Assembly: GCF_021545845.1 (NCBI RefSeq) | Contig: NZ_CP088923.1 | Coordinates: forward strand, 558,001-622,000 | Origin: Rhodanobacter thiooxydans | GTDB lineage: Bacteria > Pseudomonadota > Gammaproteobacteria > Xanthomonadales > Rhodanobacteraceae | Reading direction: 5' to 3' | DNA: 64,000 bases | In this document: in pieces, positions 27,172 to 35,020 of the stretch | Layout: the number at the start of each line of letters is the position of its first letter | Numbering within the stretch: the first letter of the stretch is position 1 | Notes under the pieces: generated by a model | What the model was told of the DNA's origin: nothing | What the model saw: only the letters and a program-made list of their open reading frames with translations | Database searches by the model: none | Program-made: the position numbers and the translations under genes

Positions 27172-27861
27172 TCAGGCATGCCGCTTCGGCGGCAGCCAGC
27201 CCTGCACCGCATGCTTGATCGCGCCGCGCAGGTCCATCAGCCGGCGGTGGAAGAAGTGGCTGGTCTCGGGCATGCGCACCAGCTCGGGCCGATGCGCCAG
27301 CGTTTCGACCCAGTCGAATACCGCCTGCGGTTCGACGATCTCGTCGGCCTCGCCCTGCACGATCAGCCACGGGCAGCTCGGCAAGGCGATCACGTCGAAT
27401 GGCCAGCGCCCGACCGGCGGCGCAACGCTGACCAGCGCGTCGGCGTGCAGGCGCACCGCGTTGGCGATGCTCACGTAGCTGCCGAACGAGAAGCCGGCCA
27501 GCCACAAGGCGTCGTGCGGGCGCATGCGGCGTACCCAGGCGACCACCGCGGCCAGGTCCTCGCCCTCGCCTTGGCCCTTGTCGTATTCGCCGTGCGAACC
27601 GCCGGCGCCGCGGAAGTTGAAGCGCACGGTGTCCAGCCCGGATTCGCGCAGCGCGCGCTCGACCATCGTCACCACCTTGTTGTGCATGCTGCCGCCCTCG
27701 ATGGTGAGCGGGTGACAGATCACCGCCACGCCGCGGCGCGCGCAGGCCGCTTCGGCGACGTCGCTGATCGCCTCCAGCTTGCCGGCCGGGCCGTCGAGCG
27801 TGAAACTGGCGGCGATATCCGGAAAGCCGGCAGGTGCGGTGGAGAGCTCGGTGGGAGTCAT
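27172..27861 (-). CDS. Alpha/beta hydrolase
   Basis: 229 aa. The nucleophile elbow GFSFGS places Ser125, with HPLTIEGGSMHNK, RFNFRGAGGSHGEYD and a late GEADEIVEP acid segment and TSHFFH histidine. This is the pattern of YcjY/dienelactone-hydrolase-like proteins of the alpha/beta hydrolase family. The substrate is unknown. It precedes zapE by 33 bp and is divergent from acpH (48 bp). Confidence 0.85.
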   Translation of the reverse strand: MTPTELSTAPAGFPDIAASFTLDGPAGKLEAISDVAEAACARRGVAVICHPLTIEGGSMHNKVVTMVERALRESGLDTVRFNFRGAGGSHGEYDKGQGEGEDLAAVVAWVRRMRPHDALWLAGFSFGSYVSIANAVRLHADALVSVAPPVGRWPFDVIALPSCPWLIVQGEADEIVEPQAVFDWVETLAHRPELVRMPETSHFFHRRLMDLRGAIKHAVQGWLPPKRHA

Positions 27862-27909
27862 GCAGGTGATGATAACCGTCGGACGCGCCGGCTGCCGCGG
27901 ACGCCGCGA

Positions 27910-28503
27910 ATGAACCACCTGGCCCACGCACTGCTGGCCGGCGATGACGAGGCCCTGCGGCTGGGCGGATTGCTGGGCGATTTCGTGCACGGCCCGGCGA
28001 ACGCGGCGCCGTTGCCGCCGCGGGTAATTGTTGGCATCCGCCTACACCGCGCGATCGACGTTTATACCGACGCCCACCCTGAAGTACTCGCCGCGCGGAC
28101 GCTGCTGCCCGCGCCGTATCGCCGCTACGCCGGCATCCTGCTGGACATGTGGTTCGACCACTGCCTGGCGCGGGATTTCCCGCAGTGGAGCGCGCAGCCG
28201 CTGGCGGAATACTCCGCCGCGCTGCGCGCGCTGCTGTGGCGGCAGGACGCGCTGCTGCCGCCGGCGCTGCGGCGCTTCCGCGGCTACATGGAGACGCATG
28301 GTCTGCCGGCAACGTACACCGACGACGCCATGCTGGGCGAAGCGCTGGGCGGCATCGGCCAGCGCCTGCGCCGCGCCAACCCGCTGGCCTCGGCGCTGCC
28401 GGTGCTGCAGCAGCGGGAGGCGCAACTGCAGCAGCGCTTCGAAGCATTCTTCCCGGAATTGCGGGAGTTCGCGCGGGAGTGGGTCGAGGCGCACCTGGAG
28501 TGA
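27910..28503 (+). CDS. acpH: Acyl carrier protein phosphodiesterase
   Basis: 197 aa member of the HD-like AcpH family, which removes 4'-phosphopantetheine from acyl carrier protein. The N-terminal MNHLAHALLAG, GGLLGDFVHG, the metal-binding GIRLHRAIDVYTDAH and the mid-protein MWFDHCLARDF follow the family pattern. Function inferred by family resemblance. Confidence 0.88.
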   Translation: MNHLAHALLAGDDEALRLGGLLGDFVHGPANAAPLPPRVIVGIRLHRAIDVYTDAHPEVLAARTLLPAPYRRYAGILLDMWFDHCLARDFPQWSAQPLAEYSAALRALLWRQDALLPPALRRFRGYMETHGLPATYTDDAMLGEALGGIGQRLRRANPLASALPVLQQREAQLQQRFEAFFPELREFAREWVEAHLE

Positions 28504-28505
28504 GC

Positions 28506-28668
28506 TTGGCCTCCCTTCCCTGCGAAGCGGGAGGAAAACGAGAATGCCGCCCGGAGGCGGCTTTGGTTTTTGCTTTGGTGGAGCGCGGGCGGAGCCACGT
28601 ACCCTCTCCCCAGCCCTCTCCCGAGGGGAGAGGGGGCCAACGAAAACGCCGCCCGAAGGCGGCGTTTG
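28506..28668. repeat. Intergenic repeat with hairpin terminator
   Basis: Contains a CTCTCCCGAGGGGAGAG palindrome near 28617 of the same dispersed type as after parB. At 28643-28666 there is a strong stem AAACGCCGCC / GGCGGCGTTT with a CGAA loop that can end the convergent acpH and cytochrome transcripts. Confidence 0.65.
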
Positions 28669-28693
28669 AAGAAAGCTTGTTGGATCAGGCCAA

Positions 28694-29215
28694 TTACTTC
28701 GCCTGATCGGCCAGCCAGTGCACGGCGTTGGTCACCTGTTCGGTGGTGAGCGCCGGGTTGCCGCCCTTGGGTGGCATGAAGTTGCCGTCCGGGCCGTGGT
28801 AGCCGTCGGTCGCGTGCTTGACCAGGGTGTCGATGCCTTGCGCCAGACGCGGACCCCACATGCCCTTGTCGCCGGTCTTCGGCGCGCCGGCGACGCCGGT
28901 GGCGTGGCAGCTGGTGCACAGGTGGTCGTAGATCGCCTTGCCGTCGGTGGTGCCGCCATAGGCAACCTGCGAAGCGGCGGCCTTGGCGGCGGCATCCGCG
29001 GCCACCTGCATGGCGGCGCGACCGGTGTTGCCGGCGTAGACGGCGCCGTCCGGCGCGAGCCGCGCGCTGACGCGGGCCGGCTGTTTCGGGTTGGTTTCCT
29101 TCGGCTCGTGGTCGTGGATCGCCAGCGCCGCGAGGATCAGCACCACGGTCAGCACGACCAGGCCGCCGATCATGATCGAAAACTGACGCAACACGCTCTG
29201 GTCGGATTTGCTCAT
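28694..29215 (-). CDS. Membrane-anchored c-type cytochrome (cytochrome c5-like)
   Basis: 173 aa. One N-terminal membrane helix (about residues 13-33) anchors the protein and a single haem site CTSCH occupies Cys100, Cys103 and His104. Met147 in NFMPPKGG is the likely axial ligand. It is a periplasm-facing electron carrier. The start at 29215 puts a short cytoplasmic head before the helix. Confidence 0.88.
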   Translation of the reverse strand: MSKSDQSVLRQFSIMIGGLVVLTVVLILAALAIHDHEPKETNPKQPARVSARLAPDGAVYAGNTGRAAMQVAADAAAKAAASQVAYGGTTDGKAIYDHLCTSCHATGVAGAPKTGDKGMWGPRLAQGIDTLVKHATDGYHGPDGNFMPPKGGNPALTTEQVTNAVHWLADQAK

Positions 29216-29683
29216 GGAACCGCTCACGCACGTACTCCTGTCAGAGGGCAGGACGGAACGCCGCGATGGCTGCCCGGCCTGCCTGAATAGGCTGTTGCTG
29301 TCGTGCCGGCCGGGAAGTGCGCCCCGGTGCGGCTCGCCGCGAGTGGGTCCGCGGCGCGAATCACGCTTGCCGCCCGACACGATAGGGGTCGGGCAGGCAA
29401 CAAGCACCGATTATAAACGAAGCGCGCGACAAGTTTCAGGTGGCCGTGGCGCCCCCGCCGGCGGCGCCCTGGGGCCTGCGGATGGCCGCGCGGCGGGCGT
29501 TGCCCCTGCCATCGGTCATGCCGCACCCCTGTCAACCGGCATTGTCCAAGGTCGTTGAACTGCCCCTATGCTTCGCTCACCCTGATGCGTGCCGGCAGGG
29601 CCCGGCGCGCATCCGTCGTTTCGCCATCGCTTGCTGCACAGCCGTGCGCCGGTGGGCCGCACCGTCCAGTCCAGGAGTTTTAC
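29216..29683. other. Intergenic region between the cytochrome and the efflux adaptor
   Basis: About 470 bp between divergent genes. I see no gene-like frame, RNA or repeat here beyond a G/C-rich palindromic stretch near 29450-29470. It presumably holds the two promoters. Confidence 0.5.
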
Positions 29684-30934
29684 ATGTCGCGTTTTTGGAA
29701 GATCGCGTTGATCGTCGTTGCGGTGGTCGTGGTGGCGGCGGTGGGCTTCCGGCTGCTGCACAAGCCCGCTCCCGCCGGCGCCGCCTCGACGCAGGCGGCA
29801 AGCAAGAACAAGGGCGGCAAGGACGGCAAGGACGAAACGCCGCCGGTGCCGGTCACCGTGGTGCCGGTGGTCAAGCAGAACGTGCCGGTCTACCTGACCG
29901 CCCTGGGCACGGTGCAGGCGCTCAACACGGTGACCGTGAACCCGCAGGTGGGCGGCCAGCTGCTCAGCCTGCATTTCAGCGAGGGCCAGCCGGTGAAGAA
30001 GGGCCAGCTGCTGGCGCAGATCGACCCGCGCATCTACCAGGCCGCCTACGACCAGGCGGTGGCGCGCCAGCGCCAGGACCAGGCCCTGGCGGCCACCGCG
30101 AAAAGCAACCTGACGCGCAGCCGGGACCTGGCCGCCAAGGGCTACATCTCCAAGCAGGACCTGGACACCCTGCGCAACACCGCCGCCCAGTACGAAGCCG
30201 CCGTCGCCGCCGATGCGGCCAACGTGCGCGACACCCAGGTACAGCTGAACTACACCCGCGTGCTGTCGCCGATCGACAGCCTCGCCGGTATCCGCGCGGT
30301 CGACCCGGGCAACGTGGTCACCACCTCCAGCGCGATCGTCACGCTGACCCAGCTGCACCCGATCAATGTGATGTTCACCCTGCCCGAGCAGAACCTCGAC
30401 ATGGTGCGCCGCGCCGCCGCGAAAGACGGCGCCGCGCTGCAGGTGACCGCGCTGGACCGCACCGACGCGCACCCGATCGCCGATGGCGGCGTGCTCAAGG
30501 TGGTCGACAACCAGATCGACACCAGCACCGGCACGTTCCGCCTGAAGTCGGAGTTCCCGAACGCGAACAACGAATTGTGGCCCGGCCAGTTCGTCAACGT
30601 GCGCCTGCTGGTGAACACCGTCGACGGCGGCCTGGTGATTCCCGCGCAGGCGGTGCAGCGTGGGCCGGACGGCGACTACGTCTACCAGGTACAGGCCGAC
30701 AGTACGGTGAAGATGCAGGCGGTGACGGTGGCCGGCGAGGTGGGCGACAGCCACGTGATGGTCGGCAGCGGCCTCAAGGCCGGCGACCGCGTGGTCACCG
30801 AGGGCCAGTTCCGGCTGAAGCCGGGCAGCAAGGTCAATGCGCTGAAACCGGGTGAAGTGCCGGCGGCACCGACCGCCGCCGAACTGGAGAAGGCCAAGCA
30901 GAACGCCAAGGGTGGCGGTCGCCGCCGCGGCTGA
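29684..30934 (+). CDS. RND efflux membrane-fusion (periplasmic adaptor) protein, MdtA-like
   Basis: 416 aa. An N-terminal membrane anchor (KIALIVVAVVVVAAVGF) is followed by a lipoyl/hairpin/beta-barrel adaptor (VPVTVVPVVKQNVPVYLTAL; VNPQVGGQLLSLHFSEGQPVKKGQ; ALNYTRVLSPID-type strands). The Lys/Gly-rich C-terminus ends GGGRRRG. It links inner-membrane RND pumps to an outer-membrane channel. The two RND permeases encoded directly downstream make this an MdtABC/MuxABC-type set. ATG 29684 follows an AGGAG site. Confidence 0.9.
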   Translation: MSRFWKIALIVVAVVVVAAVGFRLLHKPAPAGAASTQAASKNKGGKDGKDETPPVPVTVVPVVKQNVPVYLTALGTVQALNTVTVNPQVGGQLLSLHFSEGQPVKKGQLLAQIDPRIYQAAYDQAVARQRQDQALAATAKSNLTRSRDLAAKGYISKQDLDTLRNTAAQYEAAVAADAANVRDTQVQLNYTRVLSPIDSLAGIRAVDPGNVVTTSSAIVTLTQLHPINVMFTLPEQNLDMVRRAAAKDGAALQVTALDRTDAHPIADGGVLKVVDNQIDTSTGTFRLKSEFPNANNELWPGQFVNVRLLVNTVDGGLVIPAQAVQRGPDGDYVYQVQADSTVKMQAVTVAGEVGDSHVMVGSGLKAGDRVVTEGQFRLKPGSKVNALKPGEVPAAPTAAELEKAKQNAKGGGRRRG

Positions 30935-30961
30935 GCGGTTGTGATTTTTTCAACCGCTCAG
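30931..30961. repeat. Hairpin overlapping the adaptor stop codon
   Basis: Arms CTGAGCGGTTG (30931-30941) and CAACCGCTCAG (30951-30961) are perfectly complementary over 11 bp and enclose a TGATTTTTT loop. The TGA stop of the adaptor gene lies in the first arm. Possible terminator or mRNA stabiliser. Confidence 0.75.
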
Positions 30962-31038
30962 GTCGGCCAGGGCAAGGGCATGGCGAGGGCATGGATGTCC
31001 GAGTTGAGGCAACGCAGGAGCGGTTGCCCGATGGCCGA

Positions 31039-31072
31039 ACATGAAACAGTCACGCAAGTGACTGTTTCATGT
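31039..31072. repeat. 15-bp-arm inverted repeat
   Basis: ACATGAAACAGTCAC (31039-31053) and its exact complement (31058-31072) flank a GCAA loop. No T-run follows, so it is not a classical terminator. It may be a regulator operator or an RNA structure. Confidence 0.8.
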
Positions 31073-31105
31073 GAGCGAGTCTGGGCGTGTACCGGACTCG
31101 CGATC

Positions 31106-31134
31106 GAAGAAAACCACAGGATGTGGTTTTCTTC
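31106..31134. repeat. 13-bp-arm inverted repeat
   Basis: GAAGAAAACCACA (31106-31118) is mirrored exactly at 31122-31134 with a 3-nt loop. It is more AT-rich than the surroundings and lies 112 bp upstream of the RND permease start. Confidence 0.8.
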
Positions 31135-31246
31135 ACAAGCTCTGAGCGGCTGTGTGCCGGCCGGCAGCATGCACCGCGGCCGCGAACGGCTGGCGGTGCC
31201 CGGCCATGATCGCGGCTGAAACCGCACCAACACGTCACGGATAGCC

Positions 31247-34200
31247 ATGGGATTCTCGACCCTCTTCATTCGCCGCCCGATCGCCACCTCGCTGCTGATG
31301 GTGGCGGTGCTGCTGCTCGGTATCCTCGGCTACCGCCAGCTGCCGGTGTCCGCCTTGCCGGAGATCGAGGCGCCCAGCCTGGTGGTCAGCACGCAGTACC
31401 CGGGCGCCAGCGCCAGCACCATGGCGGCGCTGATCACCACGCCGCTGGAGCGCAACCTGGGGCAGATCTCCGGGCTCACCATGATGAGCTCGGACTCCTC
31501 CGCCGGGCTGTCCACGATCATCCTGCAGTTCTCGATGGACCGCGACATCGACATCGCCGCGCAGGACGTGCAGGCGGCGATCAACCAGGCCAAGGGCACG
31601 CTGCCGGGCAATCTGCCGTATCCGCCGGTGTACAACCGGGTGAACCCGGCCGACGCGCCGATCCTCACCTTGAAGCTCACCTCCGACAGCCGCCAGCTGC
31701 GCGAGGTGAACGACCTGGCCGACTCGATCATCGCGCAGAAGCTGTCGCAGGTGCAGGGCGTGGGCCTGGTCTCGATCGCCGGCAACGTGCGCCCGGCGGT
31801 GCGCGTGCAGGTGAACCCGGCGCAGCTGTCCAACCTCGGCCTGACCATGGAGGACGTGCGCAGCGCGCTGACCCAGGCCAACGTCAACGCACCCAAGGGC
31901 ACGCTGAACGGCAAGACGCAGAGCTACTCGATCGGCACCAACGACCAACTGAGCGACGCGGCCGAGTACAAGAACACCATCATCAGCTACAAGAACAACT
32001 CGCCGGTGCGGCTGTCCGACGTGGCGAACGTGGTCGATGGCGTGGAGAACGACCAGCTTGCCGCATGGGCCAACGGCCAGCCGGCGGTGCTGCTGGACGT
32101 GCGCCGCCAGCCCGGCGCCAACATCGTGCAGACGGTGGAGCAGATCCGCCGCGTGCTGCCCGAGCTGCGCAGCGCGCTGCCGGCCGACGTGCACCTGGAC
32201 GTGTTCGCCGACCGCACGGTGACCATCCGCGCCTCGGTGCGCGACGTCGAGTTCACCCTGATCCTCACCGTGTTCCTGGTGATCGGCGTGATCTTCGTGT
32301 TCCTGCGCCGGCTGTGGGCCACCATCATCCCGTCGGTGGCGGTGCCGCTGTCGCTGATGGGCACGTTCGGCGTGATGGCGTTCACCGGCATGTCGCTGGA
32401 CAACCTCTCGCTGATGGCGCTGACCGTGGCCACTGGCTTCGTGGTGGACGACGCGATCGTGATGATCGAGAACATCGTGCGCTACATCGAGCAGGGCAAG
32501 GACGGCAAGGAGGCGGCCGAGGTCGGCGCGAAGGAGATCGGCTTCACCGTGCTGTCGCTGACCGTGTCGCTGGTGGCGGTGTTCCTGCCGCTGCTGTTGA
32601 TGCCCGGCGTCACCGGTCGGCTGTTCCACGAGTTCGCCTGGGTGCTGACCATCGCGGTGACCATCTCGATGCTGGTGTCGCTGACGCTGACGCCGATGAT
32701 GTGCGCCTACCTGCTCAAGCCCGACCAGTTGCCGGAGGGCGACGACGCGCACGAACGCCACGCCGCGGCCGGCAAGCGCACGGTGTGGTCGCGCACGGTC
32801 AGCCTGTATGAGCGCTCGCTGGACTGGGTGCTCGATCACCAGCGGCTGACCATGCTGGTCGCCGGCGCGGCGGTGGTACTCACCGTGTTCCTGTACATCG
32901 TGATCCCCAAGGGCCTGCTGCCCGAGCAGGACACCGGTCTGATCACCGGCGTGGTGCAGGCCGACGACAATATCGCCTTTCCGCAGATGGAAGACCGCAC
33001 CAAGGCGGTTGCCGAGGCGCTGCGCAAGGATCCCGCGGTGGCTGGCGTGGCCGCCTTCATCGGCGCCGGCACCATCAACCCCACGCTCAACCAGGGCCAG
33101 CTCTCGATCGTGCTGAAGGACCGCGGCGACCGCGACGGCCTGGACGAACTGCTGCCGCGGCTGCAGCACGCGGTGGCCGGCATTCCCGGCGTGGCGCTGT
33201 ACCTGAAGCCGGTGCAGGACGTGACCCTGGACAGCCGCGTGGCCGCCACCGAGTACCAGTACTCGCTGTCCGCGGTGAAGTCGTCGGAGCTGGCCGGCTA
33301 CGCCAACCAGATGACCCAGGCGATGCGCCAGCGGCCGGAGCTGGCCGACGTGGACAACAACCTGGCCGACAACGGCAACGCGCTCAAGCTCACCATCGAC
33401 CGCGAGAAGGCCAGCCGCCTAGGCGTGCCGGTGCAGACCATCGACGACACCCTGTACGACGCCTTCGGCCAGCGCCAGATCTCCACCATCTTCACCCAGC
33501 TCAACCAGTACCGCGTAGTGCTGGAGGTGGCGCCGGAGTTCCGCACCAGCGACGACCTGCTGACCAAGCTCACCGTGCGCGGCAACGGCAATGGCGCGCT
33601 CACCGGCAGCACCGCGACCAGCTTCGGCCAGCTGAAGTCGAGCAACTCGGCCACGCCCTCGGGTATCGGCAACACCGGCAACATCGGCTTCGAGATCGGC
33701 GCCGGCGGCAGCATCCCGCTGTCCTCGCTGGTCAGTGCGCAGATGACCAGCGCGCCGCTGGTGGTCAGCCACCAGCAGCAGCTGCCGGCGGTGACGCTGG
33801 CGTTCAACGTGGCGCCGGGCTACTCGTTGTCCGACGCGGTGGCGGCGATCCATCAGGTCGAGGCGCAGCTGAACTTTCCGCCGCAGATCCGCGGCGAGTT
33901 CGTCGGCAAGGCCGCTGAGTTCGCCTCCTCGCTGGGCGATGAAGTGCTGCTGCTGCTGGCCGCGATCATCGTGATCTACATCGTGCTGGGCGTGCTGTAC
34001 GAGAGCTATATCCACCCGCTGACGATCATCTCCACGCTGCCGCCGGCCGGCGTCGGCGCGCTGCTCGCGCTGATCCTGTGCGGCATGAGCCTGTCGGTGG
34101 ACGGCATCGTCGGCATCGTGCTGCTGATCGGCATCGTGAAGAAGAACGCGATCATGATGATCGACTTCGCGATCGAGGCGCGCCGCACTGGGCTCGATGC

Positions 34201-34486
34201 GCGCGACGCGATCCGCCGCGCCTGCCTGCTGCGCTTCCGCCCGATCATGATGACCACCGCCGCGGCCATGCTCGGCGCGCTGCCGCTGGCGCTGGGCAAT
34301 GGCATCGGCGCCGAGCTGCGCCGGCCATTGGGCGTATCGATCGTCGGCGGCCTGCTGCTGTCGCAGCTGGTCACGCTGTACACCACGCCGGTGATCTACC
34401 TGTATATGGAGCGTTTCTCCGACTGGCTGGCCGAGCGCCGCGAGCGGCGTGCGCTGGCCCACGCCCAGGTCAGCCGCGCGGCGTGA
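31247..34486 (+). CDS. RND multidrug efflux permease, MdtB/MuxB-like
   Basis: 1079 aa inner-membrane proton antiporter with the usual 12 helices and two large periplasmic loops. The proton-relay aspartate pair is in GFVVDDAIVMIEN (fourth helix), and the N-terminal FIRRPIATSLLM and late VGIVLLIGIVKKNAIMMIDFA are family signatures. Together with the following permease it probably forms a heterotrimer as in MdtBC. No outer-membrane factor is encoded in the window. Confidence 0.93.
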   Translation: MGFSTLFIRRPIATSLLMVAVLLLGILGYRQLPVSALPEIEAPSLVVSTQYPGASASTMAALITTPLERNLGQISGLTMMSSDSSAGLSTIILQFSMDRDIDIAAQDVQAAINQAKGTLPGNLPYPPVYNRVNPADAPILTLKLTSDSRQLREVNDLADSIIAQKLSQVQGVGLVSIAGNVRPAVRVQVNPAQLSNLGLTMEDVRSALTQANVNAPKGTLNGKTQSYSIGTNDQLSDAAEYKNTIISYKNNSPVRLSDVANVVDGVENDQLAAWANGQPAVLLDVRRQPGANIVQTVEQIRRVLPELRSALPADVHLDVFADRTVTIRASVRDVEFTLILTVFLVIGVIFVFLRRLWATIIPSVAVPLSLMGTFGVMAFTGMSLDNLSLMALTVATGFVVDDAIVMIENIVRYIEQGKDGKEAAEVGAKEIGFTVLSLTVSLVAVFLPLLLMPGVTGRLFHEFAWVLTIAVTISMLVSLTLTPMMCAYLLKPDQLPEGDDAHERHAAAGKRTVWSRTVSLYERSLDWVLDHQRLTMLVAGAAVVLTVFLYIVIPKGLLPEQDTGLITGVVQADDNIAFPQMEDRTKAVAEALRKDPAVAGVAAFIGAGTINPTLNQGQLSIVLKDRGDRDGLDELLPRLQHAVAGIPGVALYLKPVQDVTLDSRVAATEYQYSLSAVKSSELAGYANQMTQAMRQRPELADVDNNLADNGNALKLTIDREKASRLGVPVQTIDDTLYDAFGQRQISTIFTQLNQYRVVLEVAPEFRTSDDLLTKLTVRGNGNGALTGSTATSFGQLKSSNSATPSGIGNTGNIGFEIGAGGSIPLSSLVSAQMTSAPLVVSHQQQLPAVTLAFNVAPGYSLSDAVAAIHQVEAQLNFPPQIRGEFVGKAAEFASSLGDEVLLLLAAIIVIYIVLGVLYESYIHPLTIISTLPPAGVGALLALILCGMSLSVDGIVGIVLLIGIVKKNAIMMIDFAIEARRTGLDARDAIRRACLLRFRPIMMTTAAAMLGALPLALGNGIGAELRRPLGVSIVGGLLLSQLVTLYTTPVIYLYMERFSDWLAERRERRALAHAQVSRAA

Positions 34487-34503
34487 TTCCGCCGCGGTGT
34501 TCT

Positions 34504-34930
34504 GCTCCCTCCCCTGCTTGCAGGGGAGGGCCGGGGTGGGGTCGCTCTTCATCGCGAGATCAAAAGCACCCCCTCCCGACCTCCCCCTGCTGCGCAGAGG
34601 GAGGAGTTGCTTTGCGCGCGGACGTCCAGCTCTCTCCCCTGCTCGCAGGGGAGGGCCGGGGTGGGGTTGCTCTTCATCGCGAGATCAAAAGCACCCCCTC
34701 CCGACCTCCCCCTGCTGCGCAGAGGGAGGAGTTGCTTTGCGCGCGGACGTCCAGCTCCCTCTCCTGCTTGCAGGGGAGGGCCGGGGTGGGGTCGCTCTTC
34801 ATCGCGAGATCAAAAGCACCCCCTCCCGACCTCCCCCTGCTGCGCAGAGGGAGGAGTTGCTTTGCGCGCGGACGTCCAGCTCCCTCCCCTGCTCGCAGGG
34901 GAGGGTTGGGGTGGGGTTGCTCTTCGCGCA
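34504..34930 (+). repeat. 125-bp tandem repeat between the two RND permeases
   Basis: The element CAGGGGAGGG recurs at 34521, 34646, 34771 and 34896, an exact 125-bp period. About 3.4 copies differ by only a few bases. Each unit holds two G/C palindromes (CTCCCCTGC..GCAGGGGAG and CCTCCCCCTGC..GAGGGAGG), related to the dispersed palindromes near 7.4 kb. The open frames across it are incidental. Confidence 0.92.
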
Positions 34931-35020
34931 GCCTCGCGATCAACCTTTCCGCGGCCCGGACGTTGAGAGTGGGATGATTTGTCCCCCGCACCCTCGTCCG
35001 TTTCCGTCCGCGTTGACTCC

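Larger units (their letters stand above)
30935..31246. other. Hairpin-rich spacer inside the efflux operon
   Basis: 312 bp separate the adaptor from the first RND permease. It contains three perfect inverted repeats (30931-30961, 31039-31072, 31106-31134). No convincing protein gene was found. Confidence 0.6.

Noticed and set aside
31039..31073. Possible parS site (TGTTTCATGTGAGCGA resembles the 16-bp parS palindrome)
   Set aside because: Only about 12 of 16 positions fit and the palindrome is broken; the surrounding sequence is better explained as a separate perfect inverted repeat.
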